From NCBI GenBank assembly GCA_003255025.1, contig QANY01000052.1, forward strand, positions 124,001 to 188,000: DNA of 64,000 nucleotides. Reading direction: 5' to 3'. The translations under genes and the position numbers were made by a program. Below are positions 45,323-58,023 of this stretch, in pieces; the first letter of the stretch is position 1; each line of letters opens with the position of its first letter. The notes below the pieces were generated by a model that did no database searches, was not told the origin of the DNA, and was given only the letters and a program-made list of their open reading frames with translations. This DNA comes from Datisca glomerata (lineage: Eukaryota > Streptophyta > Magnoliopsida > Cucurbitales > Datiscaceae).

Positions 45323-45530
45323 GTTTAGGAAACCTTGAGGTTTTGGAAACTTTTGGGTTTAGAAAATCTTTGAGTTTTCGGAGACTTTTGGGTTTAGGAA
45401 ACCTTGGGGTTTTGGAAACGTTTCAGTTTAGGAAACCTTGGGGTTTTAGAAAGTTTTGGGTTTAGGAAACCTTTGGGTTTTGAAAACATTTGAGTTTAGG
45501 AAACCTTAGGGTTTGGGAAACACTAGTATG
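45323..45530 (+). repeat. Six tandem units of 34-35 bp in the Copia leader
   Basis: Units start at 45323, 45358, 45393, 45427, 45461 and 45495 with TTTAGGAAACC and variants. Each contains GGTTTAGGAAACC, a small palindrome; it is not a telomere array because the TTTAGGG heptamer is not repeated. Confidence 0.85.
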
Positions 45531-46387
45531 CGCAAGACCATATTGGGTCTTGGGTTGACGTGGACCCACTAAGCCTATTGAGGTCTTGGACCGAGCAAGG
45601 GTTGCTTGGCCCAAATAATTCACAGGGATTTAGAATTTGATTTCAAGCCTAATCCAGCCCCTAAAAATTATTTTATATAATTCGATAATTTTTCAACGCT
45701 AATTAATTGGAATTTAATTTATAAATTATTTTTTAAATAAATCAATTGATTAATTTACTTGGTTATTTATTTATCAAAGTAAAAATTACTGAAAGATTAA
45801 ATTTTAAATTTAAATTTGAATTTTGAGAAATGAGACTGGACCTTAGTAAATAGTTACTAAGAGGTGGGACTTCATGAAGGAGAATGAGACAATTACAGGC
45901 GCCATGAATACTTGTATTTAAATTATTGTAATTTATTTATTATTTTTTTATGGGTCGTAATAAGAAATGACCCATAGAGAGGTTGATTTTAAATGTGTAA
46001 TCTCGTATCATCATATAAGTCATATTGAAATGGAGATATGCCAATATCAAAATGTCATGTAACATGTACATGTATCATTGTAGTTTAAATTTATAATGGG
46101 TTGTAATTTAAAGTCAGTGGGGACAAGGTGACCAAAATCATTGGCGATTGGTTTAGCTAAATGTAGTGACATTTTGAGAAGCGTTAACCAAACGAGAAAA
46201 GTCTCGATACAATAAAGGGTAGCTTGGGTGTTCTCCTTAGATGAGACAAGTTATCGTTGTCGATTGTAACATCATGAAAGAAATATTTTTATTAGATTTT
46301 TTAATATTTAAGTTTGCATCATGCATCATACTTTCTTAAATGATTAAGTAATTACTTACACCACTTTATTTATTCTTTTCAGTAATC

Positions 46388-46642
46388 ATGTCAATATCCC
46401 CATTCTCAACGATCTTAAATCCGAACAAACTTACTGGTGAAAATTACGTGGATTGGAAAAATTCAAGTTCGGAATCATCTCTGAGTTTGAACTTCTTGTT
46501 CTCCTCTCCAAAAGCCTTTTCCTTTGCCTTCCACGTTCAGAAAACATCAAAAGACCCAAAATATTATATTTATACGCTAGGGTTCGATAAGGATAAAGTA
46601 GGAGAGAAAATCGTGAAAAATGTTATAGTGTTGCGGCGCTGA
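46388..46642 (+). pseudogene. Copia gag, N-terminal start only
   Basis: ATG 46388 opens with STILNPNKLTGENYVDWK, the conserved gag start of many plant Copia elements. After about 30 codons the similarity ends and the frame runs into unrelated sequence. The rest of gag lies on the other strand at 46825-47578. Confidence 0.75.
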
Positions 46643-46824
46643 AAGCCAGTGTCATTATTTATGCGATTTTTCTGAAATTTTGATTTCCAAATCTTTCCAA
46701 ATCAATCTAAATGCAATTGGATATCAAACCTAGAAGATAGGAACAAAAATATACATAAATCAATCAATAAATCTAAAAGAACTAATAAAAATAAGGTTAA
46801 GATTATCTAAAATATGAGTGTAAA

Positions 46825-47578
46825 ATACACTCATCAATTACGTTTTCAATGGTCAACGACTCCACAATGGTGACACTTATTTTTTAACTTGTCCACTCTT
46901 GCAGTGCCTTTTCCTTTTGCAGCTTTCAAGTTCTACTTCTTAGCTTTCTTTGGACCTCTCTTGTGTTTCTTTTTTTACGTTAGAGGTAGAAGGCTTACTT
47001 TTAGTAAAATTTTCCTCTCCAGTCTTCCTCTTGCCCTTTAGAATCATGGTCTCAGTAGCTTGCAACTCCTTTATAAGCTTCGGAAGCGAGTATATCAACT
47101 TATTAATCCAACAATTAAGTTTGAAATTTTCAAAAATGTCTGGTGGGGTCTCAAGGATCATATCAACTTGAGTCTCATCATCTACCTCAGCATCCATGAT
47201 CTCCATCTCATTCAGATAACTTATGATCAACATTATGTGTTCTCTGACAGGAGTTTCAGGTTTCATTCAGCAGTTCATCAAGTTTCGCACAGCAACAGCC
47301 GTTTGACTTGACGACCCTGGTCCCCAAACATTTCGGTGATGTTCGACATCATATCAGGGCGGGCTCCATGTTTTTTGCAACACATTGCTAACTGATGCCA
47401 ATATGTAACACCTGGTAATCTCATCAGAACACAGCCAAGAAGCATAAGCATCTTTTTCCTCTTGAGTCGATAAAACAATATGCTCAATGGGACAATGGGT
47501 GGTGAGTACGAACTTGTGTTTTTCTACCGTCAATACGATATCAAGATTATGTCTAGTTTTCTTCAATTTTCTCTATGT
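46825..47578 (-). pseudogene. Copia gag, inverted main part
   Basis: On the minus strand it reads in gag order: NLDIVLTVEKHKFVLTTHCP (from about 47560), EKDAYASWLCSDEI, MFGDQGRQVK, REHIMLIISYLNEMEI, and then the zinc-knuckle KCHHCGVVDH near 46880. This continues the VDWK end at 46447 and leads to protease at 48300, but in opposite orientation. Seen directly; inversion is the simplest reading. Confidence 0.8.
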
Positions 47579-48299
47579 TTATGAATATTAGTAGAATGTT
47601 TTTTGATTTCATTATGTTCTAATTTTTTTATCTAGGGTTACGATGTAGCCAAACCATGATTGTTCATAAATTTTGAGTTTTAATACAATCGATATTTATT
47701 CAGTATTATTGAGTGTTATAATCTGCTCTTAATGCTTGTGATTGTCTGACCAACTATTGCATGATTTTAGATTTAATTCTGAGACTGAGAAGTGATGATT
47801 GAATCAGCTCTTTGTTTATAACACCATTAGAATATCATAAGTTAGAGATAATTATGAATCTAGTGTAGCAACTATATTTTTTGTACTTAATGAGTTTTAT
47901 TATATTGAATCTTGATAGAGATATATAATCTATATTTTTTATTCATTATTATCGATGCTTAAGAAAGATTGATAATTATATTAGAGAAATTCGCTATCAA
48001 TATTCTGAATAAATGTTAATTGATTGAGAATTGGAATTTAGAGCATGTTTGGTATGCTGAAATCGAAAACCCTAAAACTTTTAACTATTCAAATTTTATC
48101 TTTGTCAAATCTTTATCATTTTAGTTTAATTAGAATTTTAGTTTAATTAAAAATTTCAAATTTTCGTCATTCTCAAGTCGAATTAAGGTTTATTTAATTT
48201 CAAATATTAATATCAATCAATCTTGTGGACGATACTTTATTTTCATAGAAATTTATTATTTTGACGACGATAGTGTACACTTGCACTATAAAAAATTCG
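47579..48299. other. AT-rich insert between inverted gag and protease
   Basis: No coding similarity. Together with 46650-46824 (which ends in the hairpin GAGTGTA-AAA-TACACTC) it flanks the inverted gag block. It may be the two halves of an inserted element, or filler from the rearrangement. Confidence 0.35.
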
Positions 48300-51200
48300 C
48301 AACAGCAATTGCTCGGATTATCTCAAGGAGTTGAAATACAAATGCACATTACTTGTTACTGAGGCATGTTATGTGACTGACTCTACTTTTTCGTGGATTG
48401 TAGACTCTACAGCCACTAATCATATCTGTTGTTCCCTATAGGAGTTCAGGGAAATCAGAAAGCTTGACGAGGGCAAGTTCAGCTTCCGTTGGGGGAATGG
48501 AGCACTAGTATCGATTGTATCAGTTGGAAACATTAAATAGTCATTTGATAACTATTTTTTGGTTTGATGATATGTTTATTATATCCCAGTTTTTAGGAAA
48601 AATCTTATTTCAGTAGCTAGTTTAATTGAGCAAGGATTCACTAAGAATTTCATTGATAAATATATTGGTATTTTTAAAAATGATTGCTTAATTACTAATT
48701 GCATGCTTGATAAATAATTATTATATGTAAAACCAAAAGTTTCAATGATATATGACACTAAAGTAAATATTGGTTTATGAAGGGTTAGTAAAAGGTTGAA
48801 GTCTGACTCAATCGATCTAACCTACTTGTGGCACTTGTGTCTTGGTCACATTAGCTTAGACAGGATTAAAAAACTTACAAATGATGGTCCATCATAAACT
48901 TTAAGTGTGGGATCACTACCCACACGTGAATACGGCATAAAAGGCAAAATGACTAAGAGGACCTTTTCAGCGAAGGGTGAAAGAGCCTCACAATGCCTCA
49001 AACTCGTACATAGTGATCTATAGGAGCCATTAACTATCCAAGCAAGAGGAGGTTATGAAAAATTTTGTAACCTTCACAGATGACTGTTCACGTTTCGAAC
49101 ATGTTTATCTAATGCGCCAAAAGTCTGAAACCTTTGAAAAGTTCAAAGAGTACGAGGCTATGATTGAGAAGCAATTAGAGAACAAATCAAAACATTGCAA
49201 TCTGATTATGGTGGAGAGTACTTACTAAGAGAGTTCAAAGACTTTTTTAAGAAAGATGGTATTATTTCCAACTTACAGCACCAGACACTCCAGAACAGAA
49301 TGGTGTGTAAAAGAGAAGTAATTGATTTCTAATAGAATTTGTTAGATTCATGATGATGAGGGTCGTCGTGGCGCGTGCGTGACGAAAGCGTGGAGGCGTG
49401 TGACCTTTTTAAAAAATTAAACTTTTAATAAAAATGAATATTTTAATCAAACAAAATTTTTGCAACGACATGATAACCAAATAAAAACTTTTATTGAAAA
49501 TAATTTTTCAATCAGTTATGATCCATTATATATTTATAAGTTAAATCTACAACATACAAGGTTAGAAATCATATACCTCTTGTAGTCTATATCAAGTGTC
49601 CTTGAAAAACTCGATCGATCCTCCGTTCCTATGAAATCATTCCAACGATCAGTAAACTTCGAGTTCCACACCAAGATCTTTTAAGCCAATCATCAATGCA
49701 CTAGATAGTGTGCGAACATGTAGAATATTACAAAACACCTTTTCTGTCTCTAGATTTTCTCAACAATAAGATCTAAAGATTTACTAAGAATGATTTTTGT
49801 GAGACGATTCTCTAAAAGAACGTGTTGATTACTCTTTTAAAGATTTGATTAACGTTAAATCACAGAAGAAAATATCTCTGACACCAATCATGTTCTCAAT
49901 TCAACTCTTGATAGACGAATGGATGATTTGATCAACTGATTCTCTCATCTTCTTTCAATTACCAAGGCCATTAAAATAATATATATATATTCTAGATAAT
50001 GTCAAATCAGATTTTTTAGGGATAAAATGAAATAATATTTAATTATAAAATTACTGATTGCAGTGCCACATGACACTGCAGTGTGTCGTGAGCCAGCATA
50101 GTGTCTCACGACACAACTGTTGTGTCATGTGGGACTATAGTGTTGCACACTCACTACTGTAGTGCCACGTGGTACTATAGTAGCCCGTGTCAATTTCTAA
50201 TAGTCTATTAGTGATTGACACGTGATAATTACTGTGAATTAAATATTTATTTTAATCAGATAATTATCAAGATATCAGTTAACTCAAAATTAATATATCT
50301 GATTATCCCTATCAACTAACTTATCTGTTATTTTACATCTAACAGGTTTAGTTGATTTAAATTATAATCTAATAATAATTTAATGATCTAATTTTATAAA
50401 TTAAATATTCTTTCTCACTTATCGATAATATAAAAAATTTGATAATTATATATATATATATATATAATTTCTGAAAATTATATTTAAATATATAAATAAT
50501 TCAATTAATTAATCACACATAATTATGTACTTGCCCCAGCACAAAAATTCATTTTGCAAGTCAGCTATTTTTCATGTCCTAAAATATTCACATCCTAGAC
50601 AACGTAGTATATAGGTGAGTTGGGGACCATGAACCTATAATCCTAAGCTTCAATAAATCAGATTATTAATTAAACTCTTTAATTAAATAATTTTATTTAT
50701 TGATTTCACTATTACTCCACTTCAAATATGAAATTACACTCTTAGGGATTATAGAAAGTATTTACAGAGTATTCTCATGCAGTCCACTGACATATCATTT
50801 CATGTGGTTCTGTCCTCCAATTATTAATTCGTAAATTAGAACTGGTCAAAATTACTGTTTACTCTTCTAATTACCCATTGATCCTTAAGTACCATTAATC
50901 CACTAGTGAGTGGCTAATTTATAATCTTATTATAAATTTGAGCTCAATAACTATTCAGTTCTAGAATTAACACTTAAGAGAACCAATATACGATTCGTTA
51001 GGAAAGATCATGTCCCCAGCCATCTACATCACTGAATCTCCGAAACAAAAGTCACTAGCCTGATTAACAAACATACTTTAACGAGTGAATCAAAAGATCT
51101 AATAGACATGCATAGGAGGTCATGATCATCGAATTGATGTGTATTAAATTTTTATGATAAACGACATGTTAATAAAGATATTAATTCACATCGGTCCTAT

Positions 51201-53570
51201 CATATATAATCTTATTATATAAAATACATTCACTAAGATGTCTATCTACATCAATGATCCAGATCTAGATCACACACATTAGTGAACCGTACTAGCAACC
51301 ATTCGTTAAAGATTCCATACTTTAACATGTTTTTGATAATTTTATTCATTATCTATGATCTTAATCCTCTCGTACTAATACAAGATCATAGTCTCATTAA
51401 TGAATATGAAATTTTCAGATATTTATATAAATTATTCAACAATAATTTAAAAAACAATTATAAGAAAAATGTAATCCTCTTTAAATTTCATATCAAAATG
51501 TCAATACATATATTCTGCGGGCATAACCCCTAACAGATGAGTTACTTATTTCTCCTAGATTCGTTATAGGGATATATTTTGAAAATAATGACATATATTC
51601 TGAACTAAGTTCCTTCAAAGACAGTGCCTTATACACCATGTGAAAGATGAAGTGGACGAAAATCATCCGTAAGCCACCTTAGGATATGGGGATGCCCGAT
51701 ACACATACTAATACTGAAGACATGCAAGTTGGCTGGTCATAAGAATTATATGTGTTTGTAGGTTATTCTAAGGGAACGAAGGGATACGTCTTTTATAGTC
51801 CGACCGACAAGAAAATATTAGTAAGCACGAATGCACATTTTCTTGTGGAGAACTATATAAGACGTATGAAGTCGAGAAGCACACTTGTTCTAGTGGAATT
51901 ATTGAGTGGGAGTGCACCGAATTCTCAATCAGGAACTGTTTTCGATTCAATAATGGAAGAACCACAACATGAGCCATAACCTATGGAGTCTCAACATAGT
52001 GGGAGGGTTATGAAACAACCTGATAGGTACATGTCTTATGGAGATGCCTTAACAGTAGTATGAGTAAGGATCACGATGAACCTGTTTCCTACTTGCAGGC
52101 CATGGTTGGTCTTGAAGCAAACCTATGGCAAAAAGCCATGAACGTTGATGTACAATCGATGTACTCGAACATACTCTAGAAACTTTTAGATCCTCTTAAA
52201 GGGGTAAAACCTGTAGGGTGTAAATAGATTTATAAAAAAAAAGATATCCAGATGGGAATGTGAAGACATTCAAAGCTAGGCTAGTAGCTTAGGGCTACAC
52301 CCAAAAGGAAGGTATTGACTACGAGGATACCTTCTCACCGGTGGCCATGGTTAAGTTCATCTGAATCATCCTGTCCATTGTTTCTGCCCTCGATTATGGA
52401 CATCAAGACTGTATTTTTGAATGAAAATCTTGAAGAGCGCATTTATATGGCTTAACCCGACGGGTTCTTGGAGAAATACTAAGAGGGCAATGTTTGTGAA
52501 CTGCTGAAATCCATTTATGGACTTAAGCAAGCGTCCCAATCATGGAATATCCGATTCGATGAAACTATCATTAACTTTGGTTTTGAATAGTTAGTGGACA
52601 TATCCTGTGTGTATAAGTTGATACATGAAGAGAATGTGGGTTTTTTAGTCTTATACATGGACAATATCTACTCATTGGAAATGATATAGAAAAATTGTCT
52701 GATGTCAAGATTTTTCTTGCAAAGCAATTTGATATGAATGATCTTGGAGAAACTATCTTTATCTTAGGTATTCAGATCTTTTGAGATAGGAAGAACAGAC
52801 AATTGGCGCTGCTTCAAGCATCTTATATTAATAAGGTGATAGATCGATTCAGTATCTTTCCTTCAAGCATAGAGTCAGCCTCTCTAAGAAGTAGTCTCCC
52901 CAGACTTCTCAAGAAGAGAAAGACATAAGAAAGATTTTCTTTGCCTTAGCCGTAGAAAGTCTTATGTATGTAATGCATTATATTAGGCCAGATATTTACT
53001 ACGCCGTGGGCGTGGTGAATCATTTCCACTCTAATCTTAGATTCGAGCATTGGAATGTCGTCAAGCATATCCTCAAGTATCTTAGTTGAATGAGGAACTA
53101 CATACTTGTGTATTAAGGTACTGACTTGAATATGGCGGGTTAGACTAACTCTGATTTCCAAGCAGACAAGGATTCCAGGACGTCCACTACATGATCATTG
53201 TTCATCCTGAATGGTGGAGCAGTTGTATGGAGATATATCTACCAATCTTACATTACTGATTCTATCATGGAAGTAGAGTATGTGGTGGCTTGTGAAGTTG
53301 CAAAGGAGGCTGTCTAGCTTATAAAGTTCTTGAAGACTCTAGAAGTCATTCCAGATGCTGACAAACCATGACACTTTATCACGATAATAGTGCAGCTGTA
53401 GCAAACTCGAAGGAATCGAGGATCCACAATAGATCAAAACCGTAGAGTGAATGTATCATCTCACCAGAGATTGTTCAGCATGATGATGTTGTAGTAACAC
53501 ACATATCGACGGTCAATAACCTGGCAGATCCATCACGAAGACTTTAAGCAGTAAAACCTTTAATGATCAT
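48300..53570 (+). pseudogene. Copia pol of the nested element, broken by a solo LTR
   Basis: The protease reads WIVDSTATNHIC (DSG changed to DST). GAG-pre-integrase has LWHLCLGHISLDRIKKL. Integrase runs to 49351 and resumes at 51541 after the solo LTR (VGYSKGTKGYVFYSP near 51755). RT has FKARLVA, GYTQKEGIDYEDTFSPVAMV and an active site YMDN in place of YVDD (near 52657). RNase H (53050-53560) has YVVACEVAKEA and ends in the LADPS region. Many stops and frameshifts are spread through it. Confidence 0.85.
49357..51535 (-). mobile_element. Solo LTR (family L) in Copia integrase, GATGA duplication
   Basis: TG at 49357 and CA at 51535 bound a 2179-bp LTR flanked by GATGA at 49352-49356 and 51536-51540. 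Removing the LTR and one GATGA restores the Copia sequence across the MMSY motif. Minus orientation is judged from the copy at 62410-63688, where Copia pol adjoins the same LTR edge. It is the longest copy of family L here. Confidence 0.92.
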
Positions 53571-53626
53571 CTCGAGAGCATGGAGATACGAGATTGTACA
53601 CGCTTACTTTAATCCAAATGGGAGTT

Positions 53627-54896
53627 TGTTATAATTGTATCCATAAAGTATGGTGTAATAACTATTTATGAGTATTTAGTTATTTCTTTGGCATTTATGT
53701 ATCACTGAATTTTATGAATAAATAAAAATTTTCCTTTAATTAAAGCGTGTTTGGAATTTACTTAAGTCGTAGACCAATTATCAACGTAAGAATAGTAAAG
53801 ATAGAGTAGTCTTCCCGATATAAACTCTTTTGGATTAGTTCAGATTGCTATTCGCAGTTTTAGAATCGACTATGCAATCGAGTCCGAGTATGACTGTTAG
53901 GTTGAACCAAATGATACCGGTCTTGGGGCATGAGAGTGGAGACTCTAACGGTTGACCTGGACATATTATAGAACATGTTAAATAGACAAGTAACAAATTA
54001 ATTTAGAGTAAAGCCGTTTTTCTAGCTCTAAATCTAATTGTTACACCTTAAGGATATTTTTATGATTACCTTAATCCTAAGGTGAATACGAAACATGACT
54101 TAGTTACTTGCATCTTTGACACGCCAAATGAGTGAGTTTGAATTACTGGAAAATACCTCAACTGCTGGGATCGTGATTCAACTATGTTGGAGTTGCGAGA
54201 TTCACATATATGGAATTTGTGGTTAGATTGCAATAACAACAATATCACATTATGCTTTATTGATGAGTGTATGAATAAATAAACCGGGCCTGGTACTCGA
54301 TGACATAAGTTATTGAATAAGACATTGTGAAGTGTATGGGACAGTTCACTGATATGTCTTTCTAATTCATAGTTAATAAATAAGTTAAGGAAATATAACT
54401 AGATAGGTAAAATGGTAATTTCACATCTAACTCTTGTTACTAATATTCACGAAGGATAACATCATAAACTATTATGTGGACTGTTAAATAAAGATGTTTA
54501 TTTGCACCAACAAAAAATGTAGCGCACATGAATCGAGAGTCGATTCGACATCGGGCCTATAGTAGTGTCGTACTATGTCGGGATTAAATAGGTCAAGAAT
54601 TTATAAAGATAAATTAACTGGGTATTTGAATACCATAATTTTATTCATGTGGGTCCATTCAGTCTTAGGAGTACCTCATGAGGACATGAATGAGAAACAA
54701 TCTTAGTTGGAGCAAAAATGTGTTTTGAACCAAGATACATTTCTCGAACCCATATATAATGTGTGTCATCACTAAATTAGTGAAGAGAAAACTTAATGTT
54801 CAAATTAATTAATTTCTCATTTTTAAATTATTAAATAATTAGTAAATTAAAGAAATTAATTAATTGATAGGGATCAACTTAATTTATCAATTTGGA
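53627..54896 (+). repeat. 3' LTR of the nested Copia element, 3' truncated
   Basis: Starts TGTTATAATTG after the purine tract and follows the 5' LTR to about 54890 (AATTTATCAATTTGGAT). It then changes to 81-bp repeat sequence. The matching 5' LTR continues for about 650 bp more, so the end was deleted, probably with the right-hand target site. Confidence 0.85.
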
Positions 54897-56050
54897 TAGA
54901 CATCAAGGAAAGATGTTTGACAAGCACTCATACTCAAAGATGGGATCGAGGGTCTAGCTAGAGCAGGTACGCCTGGCTAGACAATCAATGAAAGATATCT
55001 GTCGAGCACTCATGCTCGTAGACGAGATCAAGGGTCTAGCCAAAGCAGGCACGCCTGGCTAAACAATCAAGGAAAGATGTATGCCGAGCACTTTGCTTGT
55101 AGACAGGATCAAGGTTTTAGCCATAACACGCACGCTTGACTAGACAATCAAGGAAAGATGTATGTCGAGCACTCATGCTAGTAAATGGGATCAAGGGTCT
55201 AGCTAGAGTAGGCATGCCTGGTAAGAGAATCAAGGAAAGATATTTTCTGAGCACTCATACTTGTAGACGAGATCAAAGGTCTAACTAAAGTTGGCACCCC
55301 TGGCTAGAAAATTAAGGAAAGATGTATGACAAGCACTCATGCTCACAGACGAAATCAAAGGTATAGTCAGAGCAGACACCCTGGCTAGATAATTAAGGAA
55401 AGATGTATGTCGGGCATTCATGCTCGCAGACGGAATCAAGGGTCTAACCAGAGCAGGTACACCTGGCTAGACAATTTAGGAAAGATGTTTGTCAAGCACT
55501 CATGCTCGTAGACGGGATCAAGTGTCTAGCTAGAGCAAGCACATCTGGCTAGACATCAAGGAAAGATGTATGTCGAGCACTAATGCTTATAAACGGGATC
55601 AATGGTCTAGCTAGAGCAGGTACGCCTGGCTAGACAATGAATGAAAGATGTTTGTCGAGCACTCATGCTCGCAGACAGGATCAAGGGTCTAGCCAGAGCA
55701 GGCACGCCTGGCTAGACATGAAGGAAATATGTTTGTCGAGCACTCATGTTAGCAGATGGGATCGAGTGTCTAGCTAGAGAAGGCATGCGTGGCTAGACAT
55801 CAAGGAAATATATCTGCCGAGCCCTCATACTCGCAAATGGGATCGAAGGTCTAGCCAGAGCAGACACGCCTGGCAAGACATTAAGGAATGATTTCTATAG
55901 AGCACTCATGCTCGTAGATGGTATCATGGGTCTAGCTAGAGCAGGCATGCCTGGCTAGACATCAAGGAAGACAATGACCGCGTAGCACTAATGCTCTTCT
56001 GACAAGATTAAGGGAATCTTAGTCAAGGTAGTCTCGACACTAAGGACGAG
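54897..56050. repeat. 81-bp tandem array, about 14 units
   Basis: Units start near 54908, 54989, 55069, 55150, 55232, 55313, 55394, 55476, 55556, 55637, 55718, 55799, 55880 and 55961, a regular 80-82 bp. Each has GAAAGATGTxTGTCGAGCAC, TGCTCGTAGACGGGATCA and a GTCTAGCCAG...CTGGCTAGAC inverted repeat. The array belongs to the large LTR element; its first unit lies left of the Copia insertion. Confidence 0.92.
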
Positions 56051-57079
56051 GATATCTACCGAGCACTACAACTCAAAAGACAAGGATAAGGAACTTTGAT
56101 GAGCGTCTCAACTCAAGGATTTATCCAGGACAATACGCATAGATAGGTGATAATGGAAAGGTCCTTCGACCAAGTACTAAAGAAAAGGATTTTCAGCATG
56201 CATTCTAACTCAACCAGGGGATGCCTAAGGTAAAGATGCCTAACTAAGAGTCAACAATAAAGGTAACTCCCAATTTGAGGTAGGACTGCTCAAATGGACC
56301 TCCTGCATGGGAGCACACTTGAAGGCTTTGTAAAGGTTATGACAGGTATGTGAAACCACTAACCTACAAAAGGGGCACCCCGTTGGAAAGAATTAAGTCC
56401 AAGTAAAAAGGACAAGGGCCAAATTAAGGTCCACTCAAGCTTGGGATCACAACAACCCTGCATCTCAAGTCAGTGAGGATTAGTAAGAATGCAACACTCG
56501 ACATTATTCGTAGAGGAACCAAGGAATAAAGGATAAAGGTCTCACTTAGACCAACTCAAAACTCGAGGGAAGTAAACAATTTCTACCCCAAACGCGTTAC
56601 TTGAAGCGCAGCTCAGGACCGTCAACGAAGCTCACATAATTTATGACAAAGGAAATAAGCAAAACAAGGAGTCAGAGTTACTAAACCAAAACTCATTCTC
56701 ATTATTAAGGGAAGAGGATTACTAGTACAAATGAAGAGAAATGAGCAAAAATCTCATCCTCAATTAAGGGGGTGAACCCTTCTTAACTTAATAGGTAAAA
56801 CCCCCCTTGTGACTAGGCCCGTGGTCACATGCTTTCCACAGCTTTCTTAAACTCTTCTGATGTCTCGCAAGCTCTGGTCACTTATCGACCGAGGATCATA
56901 ATGAGGATCATATCGACCAAGTCGGGCTAAAAATAGATTCAAACCACTGGTAACACCTAATATTTTAGTTAAGAATGAAAAAGGCCTCAACCTCACCCAC
57001 AAGGTGAGTAAGGAATAAAGCCACCAACCTATGATTTGAGACGATCTCGAAGGATACGACCGCAAGGATTGTGCTTGGT

Positions 57080-57403
57080 CTACTCCTGATGCATATTGTA
57101 ACGAATGGCTGGTGGATCAAAAGGACAAAGGTAGTAAAAGGAAGTGGGATGCAGCCGAGGAAGTCTCATCATTATAAGTCCAAGGACAAGATCCCCGGCT
57201 GGGTTACAAGCCTTTTTTAAGGATAAGGTTTCACGATAGAGGGGTTTTGCAATTATAAACCGGTAACCAACATAGACAAAGGGTTTGACGAACAAGATTA
57301 TCAACGGCAGGAAAATTTCCATGAAAGGAATGTCAATGACTTTGAAGCATAACATTTAAAGGACGAAAAAAATGGAAATGATAACCATGGGAAGAAAAGC
57401 CAT
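57080..57403 (-). pseudogene. Antisense hydrophobic ORF in the large LTR element
   Basis: ATG 57355 opens 91 codons (IDIPFMEIFLPLIILFVKPF near the start). In the same frame, ATG 57403 opens 15 codons ending at TAA 57356-57358, so one stop splits what may have been a longer frame. The first 60 residues are strongly hydrophobic. It lies between the repeats and the 3' LTR, antisense to the element; Tat-lineage elements such as Grande carry antisense genes there. No similarity was recognised, so a chance frame remains possible. Confidence 0.3.
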
Positions 57404-57549
57404 AAGGATCTTATGAGGAAGCCCTCCAATAGAAGATGCCCCGTAAGGGGAATGATCACTATTCTCCCAAGGAAGAAAGGAGGAATGGGGACAAGAATGA
57501 AAGTTTTGACTTTGTAAGAAAGGTGAGGATGAAGAAAATGAGAAGGAAA

Positions 57550-57557
57550 CCGCCTAT
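57550..57557 (-). promoter_or_regulatory. TATA box on the minus strand before the antisense ORF
   Basis: Minus-strand TATAAATA within GGCCTATAAATAGGCGG, followed by a pyrimidine-rich leader (about 57545-57410). The spacing to ATG 57403 or 57355 is 150-200 nt. TATA with a CT-rich leader is typical of plant promoters; use is inferred. Confidence 0.4.
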
Positions 57558-58023
57558 TTATAGGCCTGAAAGAGGGAATCTGCTCATTTAATGGGCATTA
57601 AAGAGGTCCATGATGGCGGCCGTCGAGGCTATCCTATACCCAATAAGTGGCCGTTTCACTGACCAATAACAAAAATTTCATAAGACGAAACGTCGTTCAA
57701 CTTACGCGTCAGGAATGAAGTAACACATCGAGGAGACATGGTCATTTACGTGAACCCACACGCCATTAATGCCTCCACTCTCATGAGATTTATGGCCTTG
57801 AACTAAGGAGAAGGTGAAACGATGAAGGCGTAATGTATGAGTCGTGACAAAAACTATTAAGTAATTAATTCCATTCGGTACGAGTGTGAGTTGCCCAAGA
57901 CCAACGAGCCCTTTAGCTTTTCACTACATAGGAGTAGCTTGGACGAGGTGCTCGGATAAAGAAGTCTTTAGACATGTGCGAATGAAGCCACCCAAGTCCT
58001 CGACTGAGAGCAACTATTATGAG

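Larger units (their letters stand above)
43111..54896 (+). mobile_element. Copia element nested in the large LTR element
   Basis: 5' LTR 43111-44990, tRNA-Met primer site at 44993, gag, protease, integrase, RT and RNase H in Copia order, polypurine tract AATGGGAGT just before the 3' LTR at 53627. It inserted into the first unit of the 81-bp repeat array (unit start GATGTTTGTCG at 43091, array resuming at 54897). The 3' LTR lacks its last 650 bp or so. Coding is full of stops, and a solo LTR sits in the integrase. Confidence 0.88.
56051..58023. other. 3' internal region of the large LTR element
   Basis: No gag-pol motif seen. Diverged 81-bp-like pieces continue to about 56100. A minus-strand TATA box and ORF lie at 57080-57557 and are listed separately. 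Confidence 0.4.

Noticed and set aside
45323..45530. Telomere-like repeat
   Set aside because: GGGTTTAGG occurs, but the unit is 34-35 bp and the TTTAGGG heptamer is not repeated; it is a tandem repeat in a Copia leader.
54897..56050. CRISPR-like array
   Set aside because: Regular 81-bp units have no unique spacers; the whole unit repeats. The host is a plant and the array is part of an LTR element.
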